Part shown: positions 27,259-35,801 of the stretch, piece by piece
How the letters are laid out: the number at the start of each line of letters is the position of its first letter
How positions within the stretch are numbered: the first letter of the stretch is position 1
Assembly (NCBI RefSeq): GCF_016342705.1
Contig: NZ_JAEINV010000007.1
Coordinates: forward strand, 154,381 to 218,380
Length of the DNA: 64,000 bases
Source: Lutibacter sp.
Lineage (GTDB): Bacteria > Bacteroidota > Bacteroidia > Flavobacteriales > Flavobacteriaceae
Reading direction: 5' to 3'
Notes under the pieces: model-generated
Told to the model about the DNA's origin: nothing
The model's database searches: none
What the model saw: the letters and a program-made list of their open reading frames with translations, nothing else
Position numbers and translations under genes: made by a program

Positions 27259-28023
27259 TTGAAAATAACTTTTTTAGGTACAGGAACTTCTCAAGGTATT
27301 CCTGTAATTGGAAGTTCGCATCCAGTTTGTCTATCCCAAGATAAACGTGATAAAAGATTGAGGGTTTCTATTTTAATTGAATGGGATGAAAATGTGTATG
27401 TTATTGATTGTGGTCCGGATTTTAGATGCCAGATGTTACGTGCAAATGTTTCAAAAATAAACGGTGTTTTGTTTACTCATGAACATTCAGATCATACTGC
27501 TGGTTTAGATGATATACGTCCTTTTAGTTTTCAGCTAGGAAATGTGCCTATTTATGCTAAAAAAAGAGTGATGGAAAATCTAGCGTATAGGTTTGACTAT
27601 ATTTTTAATGATGAAAATAAATACCCAGGTGCACCAAGTGTTCAACAAAATATTATTGAGAATAAAGAATTTAAATTAAATAATTTAGCTTTTTTGCCAA
27701 TTGAAGTAAATCACGGTTTATTGAAGATTTTTGGATACAGATTTAATAATATAGCTTACCTTACCGACGTTAAAACCATTAATATTGAAGAAAAAGAAAA
27801 GCTTAAAAATTTAGATATTTTAATTATTAATGCAATTAGATACAAGCCTCATCATTCTCACTTAAATCTTGAAGAAGCTTTAGCTTTAATTGAAGAATTA
27901 CAACCAAAACAAACATATTTAACTCATATTAGTCATCATTTAGGTTTTCATGAAGAAGTTCAAAAAATACTACCTAAAAATGTGTTTTTAGCGTATGATG
28001 AATTAGTTTTAGAAATAGATTAG
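27259..28023 (+). CDS. Metallo-beta-lactamase-fold hydrolase (PhnP/RNase Z-like), TTG start
   Basis: A 254-aa soluble metallo-hydrolase. The opening KITFLGTGTSQGIPVIG and the metal-binding motif THEHSDHTAGLDDIR (HxHxDH) are typical of the PhnP-like/lipB-adjacent group of the RNase Z superfamily. Further ligands are EVNHG, LTDVK and THISHHLGFH. Members cleave phosphodiesters, such as cyclic phosphates, but the natural substrate is unknown here. The start is a TTG at 27259, placing the family's usual first residues at the N-terminus; there is no ATG nearby that keeps the first strand. It converges with the methyltransferase gene, overlapping it by 4 bases. Confidence 0.88.
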   Translation: MKITFLGTGTSQGIPVIGSSHPVCLSQDKRDKRLRVSILIEWDENVYVIDCGPDFRCQMLRANVSKINGVLFTHEHSDHTAGLDDIRPFSFQLGNVPIYAKKRVMENLAYRFDYIFNDENKYPGAPSVQQNIIENKEFKLNNLAFLPIEVNHGLLKIFGYRFNNIAYLTDVKTINIEEKEKLKNLDILIINAIRYKPHHSHLNLEEALALIEELQPKQTYLTHISHHLGFHEEVQKILPKNVFLAYDELVLEID

Positions 28024-28646
28024 TCCGTAATTTTTTTTGCAATCATTAAAAATATTGGATACTTTTTACCAGTATCTTCCTTTTTAATTACATAAGGAAT
28101 TGAATAATGAACTATTTCAAATCCTTGTTGATTTAAAATGTTTTCAAGGCTATTTTTATTAAAACCAAAATGGCCATCAAAATTTTGCTCTTTTGGATGA
28201 AACGAGCCATCTTCTTCATCTAAATCAGCAATACATAAATAGCCGTTAGTATTTAATAATGAATGAAATATAGTTGAAATTTGCTCAATATTATTAATAT
28301 GATGAAGTGTCATTAAGGTAAAAATAGCATCGGTTTTTTCAATTTTTGAAGGGTTTTTTATTAAATCAATTAATAAAGGTTTAAAGTTTTTAATTTGTTG
28401 ATTTTTAATTTTTTCTTTCAAAACATTAATCATTCCTTCAGAAGAATCTACCAAAGTAATTTGGTTGAAATGATCTTTTAAAGCAAAACTTAATAAGCCA
28501 GTTCCACAACCAAATTCCAACGCATTCATTTGTTTTGTTGGTTTTATAAAAGCAACAATTTCATTAGCAATTAATTTAGCTCTGTTGCGTTTTTCAACAT
28601 CTTTATCCCAATCTTTCGCTTTTTCATTAAAATGTGTGGTGCTCAT
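28020..28646 (-). CDS. Class I SAM-dependent methyltransferase
   Basis: A 208-aa enzyme with the Rossmann-type SAM fold: motif I MNALEFGCGTGLLSFAL, acidic strand ITLVDSSEGMINVLKEK, motif for residues DAIFTLMTLHHINNIEQI, and YLCIADLDEEDGSFHP. It belongs to the methyltransf_11/25 group; the substrate is unknown. It follows the GH92 gene by 4 bases on the same strand and may be co-transcribed with it. Confidence 0.88.
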   Translation of the reverse strand: MSTTHFNEKAKDWDKDVEKRNRAKLIANEIVAFIKPTKQMNALEFGCGTGLLSFALKDHFNQITLVDSSEGMINVLKEKIKNQQIKNFKPLLIDLIKNPSKIEKTDAIFTLMTLHHINNIEQISTIFHSLLNTNGYLCIADLDEEDGSFHPKEQNFDGHFGFNKNSLENILNQQGFEIVHYSIPYVIKKEDTGKKYPIFLMIAKKITD

Positions 28647-28650
28647 TGTT

Positions 28651-30975
28651 TTAATTTATTTTTGGATTTGGTGAAAGGTAAAAAGTAATTTCACCTCCAT
28701 TTTTTATAGCATCATATTGTAAAAAATGGTTTTTAATAGTAAATCCATTTACTTCAACTTTTTCAACATACACATTATCAGTACTTTGATTTATAGTATT
28801 TATAGTGATAGTTTTACCATTTTCTAAATTTATGATTGCTTTGTTTACCATTGGGCTTCCAATTGCATAATCATTTGAGGCTGGTGTAACGGGATAAAAT
28901 CCTAAAGCACTAAAAACGTACCAAGCACTCATTTGTCCGGCATCATCATTACCACATAAACCATCTTCACCATTGCTATACATTGTATTCATAATCATTC
29001 TAATACGTTCTTGTGTTTTATACGGATGATTTGTCCAGTTATACAAATAGGGAATATGATGTCCAGGTTCGTTTCCTTGAACATAGTTTCCAATAATTCC
29101 ATCTCGGGTTATATCTTCGTTTTTTTCAATGTATTTGTCTTCAATTTCAGTATTAAAAATATAATCTAAATGTTCAGAAAATTTATCTTTTCCGCCCATT
29201 AACTCAATCATATTATCAATTTCATGAGGAACATATAAACCATAATTCAGCGCATTACCTTCAATAAAACCTTGCCCGTGCGTATCAATAGGATCAAATT
29301 CTTTTCTCCAAGTTCCATCACTTAATTTTGGGCGCATATAACCAATACCGTCATCATATACATTTTTATAATTTTTTGAACGATTTAAATAGGTATTATA
29401 AACAGGTGTATTTTCAGCCTTTTTTGCAATTTGAGCAATACACCAATCATCAAAAGCATATTCTAAAGTTTTTGAAACTGAGGAAGAGCTTTTATCTTCT
29501 GGAACAAAACCAAGTTTAACATATTCTCCAATTCCATCAAAATAAGTAACATTTGTAGTATTTACTGAAGCTTTTAGCGCTAAATTAATATCTACATCAG
29601 TTGTGCCTTTTATAATTGCATCTGCAATAACCGTGGTAGAATGGTAACCAACCATGCACCAGTTTTCATTGGCATAATGACTCCAAATAGGCAACATTTT
29701 GTGTACACTTTGGTTATGATGTGCTATCATAGATTTTACCATGTCATTATTTCTTGAAGGTTGAATAATGTTAAATAATGGATGCAAGGCTCTATAAGTA
29801 TCCCAAAGTGAAAAAATAGTAAAATTTGTAAAACCTTCAGATTGATGTATGTTTTGATCTAAACCTCTGTACGCACCATCAACATCTTCATAAATAATTG
29901 GACTTAACATGGTATGATACAAAGCTGTGTAAAAAGTTTCTTTTTGTGCTTTTGTTTCAGTATCAATAACAATTTTATTTAATTCTTTATTCCATTTATT
30001 TTGTGTTTCTTGCTTTGTTATATTGAAATCCCAATGTGGAATTTCAGCTTCCAAATTTTTTAGAGCTCCTGCAGTACTTGTGTTAGAAAGTGCAAATTTT
30101 ATTTTTATTTTTTCGTTTTCTTCCGTCTTAAAATTAAAATAGGCTCTTATATTTTTTCCAGCCATTTCAGGAAAATTTTCTTCCTCATTAAAACGTCTGT
30201 AAAAGCCATTGTATTGAACATTGTCATATTTTTTGTGACCATAACTTTTGAAAGGCTTTGAAAATTGCATTGCAAAAAAAACTTTTTTGGTGCGTGCCCA
30301 ACCATTAGTTTGCCTGTAACCAGTAATTAATGAATCGTTTTCAACGCGTACAAATGTCCACACATTTTTATCTTCATAATTATAGATGTTTGAAATTAAA
30401 TCCAAAATAATATGAGAATCTTCAGATTTTGGAAAGGTATATTGATGAAATCCAACTCTTTCAGAAGCTGTTAACTCAGCTTTTATATTGTAATCATCTA
30501 AAAGAACTTTGTAATAACCAGGTTCGGCATCTTCATTTTTATGAGAAAATTGGGAGTGATAACCACTTTTAGGAATTGATAGATCTCCAGGCTCTAAATT
30601 TAAATTTCCGGTTGTTGGCATCACTAAAAAGTCACCTAAATCTGAATGACCTGTTCCGCTAAAATGTGTATGACTAAATCCAAAAATGGTTGAATCGTTG
30701 TACTGATAACCAGCACAATATTTGTAAGTTTCAGCATTATATTTTCCATCAATAAACATAGGTTGTTGATTGGTTTCTGGACTTAATTGAACCATCCCAA
30801 ATGGAGCCGTTGCACCGGGAAATGTATGGCCCATATTTTTTGTTCCAATAAATGGATTTACAAATTGAAGTAAATCAATAGGTTGGGAGGTTACTTTTGA
30901 AGTCATAAAATTTTCTTTTTTACTGGCACATGAAAAAGTTATTAATAAAATAAGTAGTATGGAGTAATTTTTCAT
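28651..30975 (-). CDS. GH92 family alpha-1,2-mannosidase lipoprotein
   Basis: A 774-aa lipoprotein; the ATG at 30975 gives signal MKNYSILLILLITFSC with acceptor Cys16. The family signature is seen at the N-terminus (LLQFVNPFIGTKNMGHTFPGATAPFGMVQ split around residues 25-55), GFSHTHFSGTGHSDLGDF, TNFTIFSLWDTYRALHPL, HGQGFIEGNALNYGLYVPH, and CGNDDAGQMSAWYVFSALGF. GH92 enzymes are calcium-dependent exo-alpha-mannosidases that trim mannose from glycoprotein N-glycans or mannan. It lies outside any SusC/SusD pair and next to a pentapeptide protein, so it is not part of an obvious polysaccharide utilisation locus. Confidence 0.93.
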   Translation of the reverse strand: MKNYSILLILLITFSCASKKENFMTSKVTSQPIDLLQFVNPFIGTKNMGHTFPGATAPFGMVQLSPETNQQPMFIDGKYNAETYKYCAGYQYNDSTIFGFSHTHFSGTGHSDLGDFLVMPTTGNLNLEPGDLSIPKSGYHSQFSHKNEDAEPGYYKVLLDDYNIKAELTASERVGFHQYTFPKSEDSHIILDLISNIYNYEDKNVWTFVRVENDSLITGYRQTNGWARTKKVFFAMQFSKPFKSYGHKKYDNVQYNGFYRRFNEEENFPEMAGKNIRAYFNFKTEENEKIKIKFALSNTSTAGALKNLEAEIPHWDFNITKQETQNKWNKELNKIVIDTETKAQKETFYTALYHTMLSPIIYEDVDGAYRGLDQNIHQSEGFTNFTIFSLWDTYRALHPLFNIIQPSRNNDMVKSMIAHHNQSVHKMLPIWSHYANENWCMVGYHSTTVIADAIIKGTTDVDINLALKASVNTTNVTYFDGIGEYVKLGFVPEDKSSSSVSKTLEYAFDDWCIAQIAKKAENTPVYNTYLNRSKNYKNVYDDGIGYMRPKLSDGTWRKEFDPIDTHGQGFIEGNALNYGLYVPHEIDNMIELMGGKDKFSEHLDYIFNTEIEDKYIEKNEDITRDGIIGNYVQGNEPGHHIPYLYNWTNHPYKTQERIRMIMNTMYSNGEDGLCGNDDAGQMSAWYVFSALGFYPVTPASNDYAIGSPMVNKAIINLENGKTITINTINQSTDNVYVEKVEVNGFTIKNHFLQYDAIKNGGEITFYLSPNPKIN

Positions 30976-30976
30976 T

Positions 30977-31549
30977 TTATTCAATGATTAGTTGATATTT
31001 TTCTAATAAACCTGCTAAGCCATCTTTAGAAAATTTAGCTTTTTTAATAGTATTTTTTTCTATATCAATAGAGTAGTGGTAAGAAGAGCTGAAATCTGCT
31101 TTTCCCAAAAGAGTATTATCAAACACAGCCAATTTTAAGTCACAATTGTCAAATAAAGCATTTGTTAAGTCAGTTTCAACAAAATCAGTTTCATTTAACT
31201 GGCAGTTTTTGAAATTTGTGTTTTTTAACTTCAGTTTATAGAATGAAGCCAAATTTAACTGACATTCAGTGAATTTTAATTCTAATAAAAACGGATCACA
31301 TTCTCCAAAATTAAGACCAATCATTTTGCATTTTTCAAAATGAACATTTTTTAGAGCAGTATTTTTAATTTTAGATAAGCTAAAGTTACAATCTATAAAA
31401 ACACACTCAATAAATTGATTATTAGATAAATCAATTCCTGTAAAATTACAATTAATAAATGTGCAATTGTCATAATCTCCTTTTACAATTGGAGTTATTG
31501 TATAGTTTATTCCTTTAAATTCTTCGCTATCAATATATGGTTGGTTCAT
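30977..31549 (-). CDS. Pentapeptide-repeat protein
   Basis: A 190-aa protein made of five-residue repeats with the A(D/N)LXX pattern in a looser Cys/Asn form: CTFINCNFTGIDLSNNQFIE, CVFIDCNFSLSKI, FKNCQLNETDFVETDLTNAL, FDNCDLKLAVFDNTLL. The repeats would form a right-handed quadrilateral beta helix. Qnr/McbG proteins that guard DNA gyrase share this fold and about this size, with a break near the middle, but the same fold serves many other roles, so resistance should not be assumed. It is the first gene of a possible three-gene unit with GH92 and the methyltransferase, and is divergent from tetR. Confidence 0.85.
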   Translation of the reverse strand: MNQPYIDSEEFKGINYTITPIVKGDYDNCTFINCNFTGIDLSNNQFIECVFIDCNFSLSKIKNTALKNVHFEKCKMIGLNFGECDPFLLELKFTECQLNLASFYKLKLKNTNFKNCQLNETDFVETDLTNALFDNCDLKLAVFDNTLLGKADFSSSYHYSIDIEKNTIKKAKFSKDGLAGLLEKYQLIIE

Positions 31550-31616
31550 AAGGTAAATTTAAACATTTTAATTTTTGACCTAACATTTTTAATAAAAATT
31601 TTAGGTAAATAATAAA

Positions 31617-31642
31617 TGAATGAATATTTATTCATAAATTTG
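31617..31642 (+). promoter_or_regulatory. tetR promoter with candidate TetR operator
   Basis: TGAATGAAT/ATTTATTCA (31617-31634) is an 18-base dyad with 8 of 9 positions matching. It abuts TAAATTTG (31635-31642), a TAnnTTTG -7 element, 20 bases before the tetR ATG. A repressor bound here would block the promoter, which suggests autoregulation of the efflux operon. Confidence 0.6.
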
Positions 31643-31661
31643 CAGAACCAAAAAATGTAAA

Positions 31662-32246
31662 ATGGCACGTAAAATTGATGAAGATAAAATAGTTAGAATT
31701 AAAGAAGCAACTATGCAAACAATCGTGGAGAATGGGATTGAAGACACAACAATTGCAATGATAGCTAAAAATGCCGGAGTAAGTGGAGGATATTTGTATA
31801 GGACCTACAAAGGAAAACAAGATTTAATTAATGAATTATATTACGATAAAGTAACCTCACTATATAAAGAATTGGAGTTTTTATTGGCCCTTAATCAAAC
31901 TAGTGTGAGGCCTTTAATTGAATCGTTTATTCAGAATAGGGTAATTTATTTTTTAAATGAGCCAATTGCTTCTAAGTTTTTTTATCAATTACTTCATAAT
32001 GAGAATTTTTCAGCTACAGAAGATATTAAGTATAAAAGTGCAGAATTAATGGAGCGTATTAAAAATATTGGGGTTAAATCAGGCGAAATTTCTGCAAATA
32101 CAACCGTTTACCAATTGCATTATCACATCTTAATTTATGCTGTAGACTTTATAAACTTTACCCGTAAAAATATTTTTGGACAACAAGAAGTTACTATAAA
32201 CGACGTAAAAAGTTTAACAGAAAATATTTTAAAAATTTTAAAATAA
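31662..32246 (+). CDS. TetR/AcrR family transcriptional regulator of the efflux operon
   Basis: A 194-aa repressor. The N-terminal DNA-binding domain (about 5-50) has the helix-turn-helix TTIAMIAKNAGVSGGYLYRT followed by YKGKQDLINELY, the usual TetR_N ending. The remaining residues form a ligand-binding helical domain unlike others, as expected. It is the first gene of an operon with TolC, HlyD and two ABC permeases and probably represses it until an inducer binds. A dyad overlapping its promoter is the likely operator. The stop is directly followed by the next gene's ATG. Confidence 0.92.
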   Translation: MARKIDEDKIVRIKEATMQTIVENGIEDTTIAMIAKNAGVSGGYLYRTYKGKQDLINELYYDKVTSLYKELEFLLALNQTSVRPLIESFIQNRVIYFLNEPIASKFFYQLLHNENFSATEDIKYKSAELMERIKNIGVKSGEISANTTVYQLHYHILIYAVDFINFTRKNIFGQQEVTINDVKSLTENILKILK

Positions 32247-33629
32247 ATGAAAACGATTATAAATTTTAAATTAATGAAATTGAGTAGAATAAAATCAAAA
32301 TTACTCTTATTTTTTGTGCTTTCAGCAACATTTGCAAATGCACAAGAACTAACATTAAAACAAGCACACGATTTAATGTTATCTGAAAATGGAGAAGTAA
32401 AAGCTTCCAATTTTGAAGTAAAAGCAATGGAAGAAGAACATAAAGCAACTAAAGGCTTGCGATTGCCAACAGTTGGTGTTTCTGGCACTTATTTACATTT
32501 AGATGAAGATATTGCTGTAGACTTAAATACGCAGCGTAATATGGTTGGAGGTTTATTAAGTATTCCAGATCCAGCAGCAGTTTTAGGAGATTGGAATTTA
32601 ACCTTACAAGAAAAAAACTTAGGATTTGCAACTGCAGATATTTCAATGCCAATATTTGCAGGTGGAAAAATAAACGCTGCTAATAAAGCTTCAGAAATTA
32701 AATTAGAGCTAACAGAAACAAAACATCAAATTAAACAAGACGAGCTAACCATAAATTTAATTAATTACTTTTTTAAGTTGAAATTAGCTAAAGAAGCCGT
32801 TCAATTAAGGCAAGAAGTTTACGATGTAATTTTATTACATAATAATCAGGCAAATAAGTTTTTTGAAAATGGTTTAATTCCAGAAGTAGAAACCTTAAAT
32901 GCAAAAGTTGCCTTGTCAAATGCTAATAGAGAATTACTTGCCGCTAAAAAAGACGTGGCTTTAGCAACTACAGCTGTTCAAAATTTAATTGGAATAAATG
33001 CTATTGAAGGTTTTTCAAGCAAATTTAATGAGCCAACATTTGTAAAACCATTGAAAGAATTTCAAGACGATATGTTAACTGAAAATCAACAATTAAAAAC
33101 TATTGAAAAAAATCATGAATTGGCAGAAGTTGGTGTAAAGGTTGAAAACAGTGACTATTTTCCTAAAGTTGGTGTTATGGGAAAGTATGTGCTTTGGAAA
33201 GATAATTTGCCATTGGTTGATACAAAATGGTTTGTTGGAGTAGGAGTTGAGTGGGAATTGTTTAATGGTTTTCAAAGAGAGCATAAAATAAAAGCTTCAA
33301 AATATAAAATTCAGCAAGTTGAAGAATTTGATAAACAAGCCCGGCTAAATTTAACAACGTATACAGAAAAATTATACAATACTATGCAAAAGGAATTGGA
33401 ACAATACGAAAGTTTAAATGCCGATGAAATATTTGCCAAAAAATTAAAATTTATGCGCACTCGTGCTTTTGAAGAAGGCACAGGAACTTCTTTAGAAGTA
33501 GTAGACGCAACATTGAAATTATCTGAAATACAATTACATAAAATAAAAGCCTTATACGAGTATAACGTTGCTTATGGTGAGCTAATGGTACTTACCGGTA
33601 AAACAGCATCTTTCTTAAATCAAAATTAA
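32247..33629 (+). CDS. TolC family outer membrane efflux channel
   Basis: A 460-aa outer membrane channel protein. The start at 32247 touches the tetR stop; an ATG at 32274 gives a shorter and better signal peptide (MKLSRIKSKLLLFFVLSATF, cleavage after ANA), so the true start may be 32274. The mature part has the long alpha-helical hairpins and duplicated structure of TolC: LTLKQAHDLMLSENGEVKAS, LRLPTVGVSG, AVALSNANRELLAAKKDVAL region, and YFPKVGVMGKY in the second repeat. It provides the exit duct for the HlyD and ABC permease proteins encoded next. Confidence 0.92.
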   Translation: MKTIINFKLMKLSRIKSKLLLFFVLSATFANAQELTLKQAHDLMLSENGEVKASNFEVKAMEEEHKATKGLRLPTVGVSGTYLHLDEDIAVDLNTQRNMVGGLLSIPDPAAVLGDWNLTLQEKNLGFATADISMPIFAGGKINAANKASEIKLELTETKHQIKQDELTINLINYFFKLKLAKEAVQLRQEVYDVILLHNNQANKFFENGLIPEVETLNAKVALSNANRELLAAKKDVALATTAVQNLIGINAIEGFSSKFNEPTFVKPLKEFQDDMLTENQQLKTIEKNHELAEVGVKVENSDYFPKVGVMGKYVLWKDNLPLVDTKWFVGVGVEWELFNGFQREHKIKASKYKIQQVEEFDKQARLNLTTYTEKLYNTMQKELEQYESLNADEIFAKKLKFMRTRAFEEGTGTSLEVVDATLKLSEIQLHKIKALYEYNVAYGELMVLTGKTASFLNQN

Positions 33630-33636
33630 AATTAAA

Positions 33637-34629
33637 ATGAGAAATCCAAAATTTATAAAATCATTAATTAGCATTGTTATTATTGCAATCTTAGTATTAT
33701 CGGGTGTTTGGTTAATATCAAAACCAAAAGCACTTGTTTTACAAGGTAGAATTGAGGCTAAAGAAATTTACTTATCTGCTAAAATTCCAACACGTATTAA
33801 TTCTTTTGAAGTTAAAGAAGGTGAAAGTGTTAAAAAAGGACAATTATTAGCAACACTTACAAGTCCTGAAATTATGGCTAAAGAACAACAAGCTTTGGCT
33901 TTAAGAGAAGCAGCAAATGCTCAAAAAAATAAAGCAACTAACGGTGCGCGTGTAGAAGAAATAAGAGCTGCAAAAAGTGTGTATGAAAAAGCAACCGCAG
34001 CTGCTAATGTTATGAAAAAGACCTTTGCACGTATGGAGAATTTATTTAAAGATGGTGTAATATCTGAACAACAGCGTGATGAAGTTTTTGCTAAAAAAGA
34101 AGTAGCTTTAAAAGATCAGGAAGCTGCTTTAAGTATGTATCAAATAGCCATGAAAGGAGTAAGAAATGAAGATATAGAAGCAGCAACAGCTTTAGTTAAA
34201 CGAGCTGATGGCGCTTTATCTGAATTAGAAGGTTATAAAAATGAACGAAATATTGTTTCGCCAATAGATGCTGACGTTCTTAATTTTTTACCTGAAGAAG
34301 GTGAATTAATTGGAGCCGGTTATCCTGTTGTTCATTTGGTAGATTTGGCAAATAGTTATGCCATTTTAAATATTAAGGAAACAAGTTTGTCCAACTTTAA
34401 AAAAGAACGAATTTTTGAAGCAACTATTCCAGCTTTGAATAATAAAAAAGTGAAATTTAAAATTTATTACGTTGCTGCTTTAGGTGATTATGCAACTTGG
34501 AACGCCACAAAAGCCACTGGAGATTTTGATGTTAGAACTTTTGAAATTAAAGCAGCTCCAGTTTCTAATGAAGTTGATTTAAGGCCAGGAATGAGTATTT
34601 TAATTGATTATTCTCAATTTAATGAGTAA
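33637..34629 (+). CDS. HlyD-family periplasmic adaptor (membrane fusion protein)
   Basis: A 330-aa adaptor with one N-terminal membrane anchor (SLISIVIIAILVLSGVWLIS). A lipoyl/barrel-sandwich hybrid domain follows (LQGRIEAKEIYLSAKIPTRI, VKEGESVKKGQLLATL), then a long coiled coil (about 85-195) with a DGVISEQQRDEVFAKK hairpin turn, and the second half of the hybrid with NIVSPIDADVL and PEEGELIGAGYPVVHL. It resembles E. coli YbhG/YhiI. It links the inner membrane ABC permeases to the TolC channel. Confidence 0.93.
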   Translation: MRNPKFIKSLISIVIIAILVLSGVWLISKPKALVLQGRIEAKEIYLSAKIPTRINSFEVKEGESVKKGQLLATLTSPEIMAKEQQALALREAANAQKNKATNGARVEEIRAAKSVYEKATAAANVMKKTFARMENLFKDGVISEQQRDEVFAKKEVALKDQEAALSMYQIAMKGVRNEDIEAATALVKRADGALSELEGYKNERNIVSPIDADVLNFLPEEGELIGAGYPVVHLVDLANSYAILNIKETSLSNFKKERIFEATIPALNNKKVKFKIYYVAALGDYATWNATKATGDFDVRTFEIKAAPVSNEVDLRPGMSILIDYSQFNE

Positions 34630-35800
34630 AATGAAACCATCTTTACGAATTGCAAAACGGGAAATAGCATTGTTATTCAATAGCAAGTCTACTTTTGTTT
34701 TTGCAATTGTACTACCATTTGTTTCTATATTATTTTTTAATACGCTTTTAAGTGAAGGCGTGGCTCGTAATTTACCTATTGCTGTTGTAGATTTAGACCA
34801 TTCTGCAATTTCAAGAAATGTAGTAGCTCAGTTAGATGCAGCTCCAGAAATTGAAGTTGGTTTTTTCCCTTTAAGTCAACAAAAAGGAGAGGAATTAGTG
34901 CGATTAGGAAAAGTGTATGGTGTAATTACCATTCCACAAAATTTTGAATCTGATTTAAAAAGTGGTAAACAAGTACATATTATAAATCAATACAATAGTA
35001 ATTTATTGTTGCCAGGAGGTTTAGAATATAAAGCTTTTAGGAAAGTTATTGGAACTATTTCAGCAGGAGTTACTATTGAAAAACAGCGAAAACAAGGAGT
35101 TTCAATGCAACAAGCCATGGTTAATTATCAGCCAATAATTGCTAATAACCATGTGTTATCAAATCCGTATACAAATTATTCGTATTATTTAAATACCGGA
35201 TTTTTAGCAATGTTTTTCCAAATATTTGTAATGTTAACAACCATTTATTGTTTTGGAGCCGATTTAAAATATAGTAAAGGAAGTAAATTGTTAAATATTA
35301 CTGGTGGAAATCTTTCAGCAATAATTATAGGAAAAGTATTGCCTTATACAGTTTGGTTTTTACTAGTTGGAATAATCATGCTTTTTAGTATGTATGTTTG
35401 GCAAGATTTTCCTTTTTTCGGAAATAAATTAGCTGTTTTAGTTGGATTATTGTTGTTAATTATTGCAAATCAGTCGTATGCATTGTTTTTTATTGCTGTA
35501 AGTAATAGTTTTAGAGAAGCACTTACAATTGGATCAGGTTTTGCGGCTGTTAGTTTGTCATTTTCAGGAATCACATTCCCTATTTTTGGAATGCCTAAAA
35601 TATTACAATGGTTAAGTCAAATTTTTCCATTCACACATTTTTTTGAGTTATTATTAGATCAATCTCAACGAGGTTTTCCAGTATTTTATTCGTTAAAAGC
35701 AATCATTATTTTAGTGGTTTTAAGTATTGTTCCTATTTCATTGGTTTGGTTTAAATTAAAAAGATTATTTACAAAAGGAGTGTTTAATCATAGTATTTAA
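34622..35800 (+). CDS. ABC-2 type transporter permease (YbhS/YbhR-like), first of a pair
   Basis: A 392-aa integral membrane protein. One N-terminal helix (STFVFAIVLPFVSILFFNTLL) is followed by a large periplasmic domain (AVVDLDHSAISRNVVAQLDA, VYGVITIPQNFE) and five C-terminal helices, including FSGITFPIFGMPKILQWLSQ. This is the ABC2_membrane_3 form. The ATG at 34622 overlaps the hlyD stop at 34627-34629 (coupled); a second ATG at 34631 is also possible. No ATP-binding protein is encoded in the operon, so energising must come from elsewhere or by another mechanism. Confidence 0.9.
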   Translation: MSKMKPSLRIAKREIALLFNSKSTFVFAIVLPFVSILFFNTLLSEGVARNLPIAVVDLDHSAISRNVVAQLDAAPEIEVGFFPLSQQKGEELVRLGKVYGVITIPQNFESDLKSGKQVHIINQYNSNLLLPGGLEYKAFRKVIGTISAGVTIEKQRKQGVSMQQAMVNYQPIIANNHVLSNPYTNYSYYLNTGFLAMFFQIFVMLTTIYCFGADLKYSKGSKLLNITGGNLSAIIIGKVLPYTVWFLLVGIIMLFSMYVWQDFPFFGNKLAVLVGLLLLIIANQSYALFFIAVSNSFREALTIGSGFAAVSLSFSGITFPIFGMPKILQWLSQIFPFTHFFELLLDQSQRGFPVFYSLKAIIILVVLSIVPISLVWFKLKRLFTKGVFNHSI

Positions 35801-35801
35801 A

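Noticed and set aside
28651..30975. Polysaccharide utilisation locus around the GH92 enzyme
   Set aside because: No SusC/SusD pair, sulfatase or other glycosidase lies next to it.
30977..31549. Quinolone-resistance (Qnr) gene
   Set aside because: The fold is shared with many pentapeptide-repeat proteins, and nothing specific to Qnr loops can be seen.
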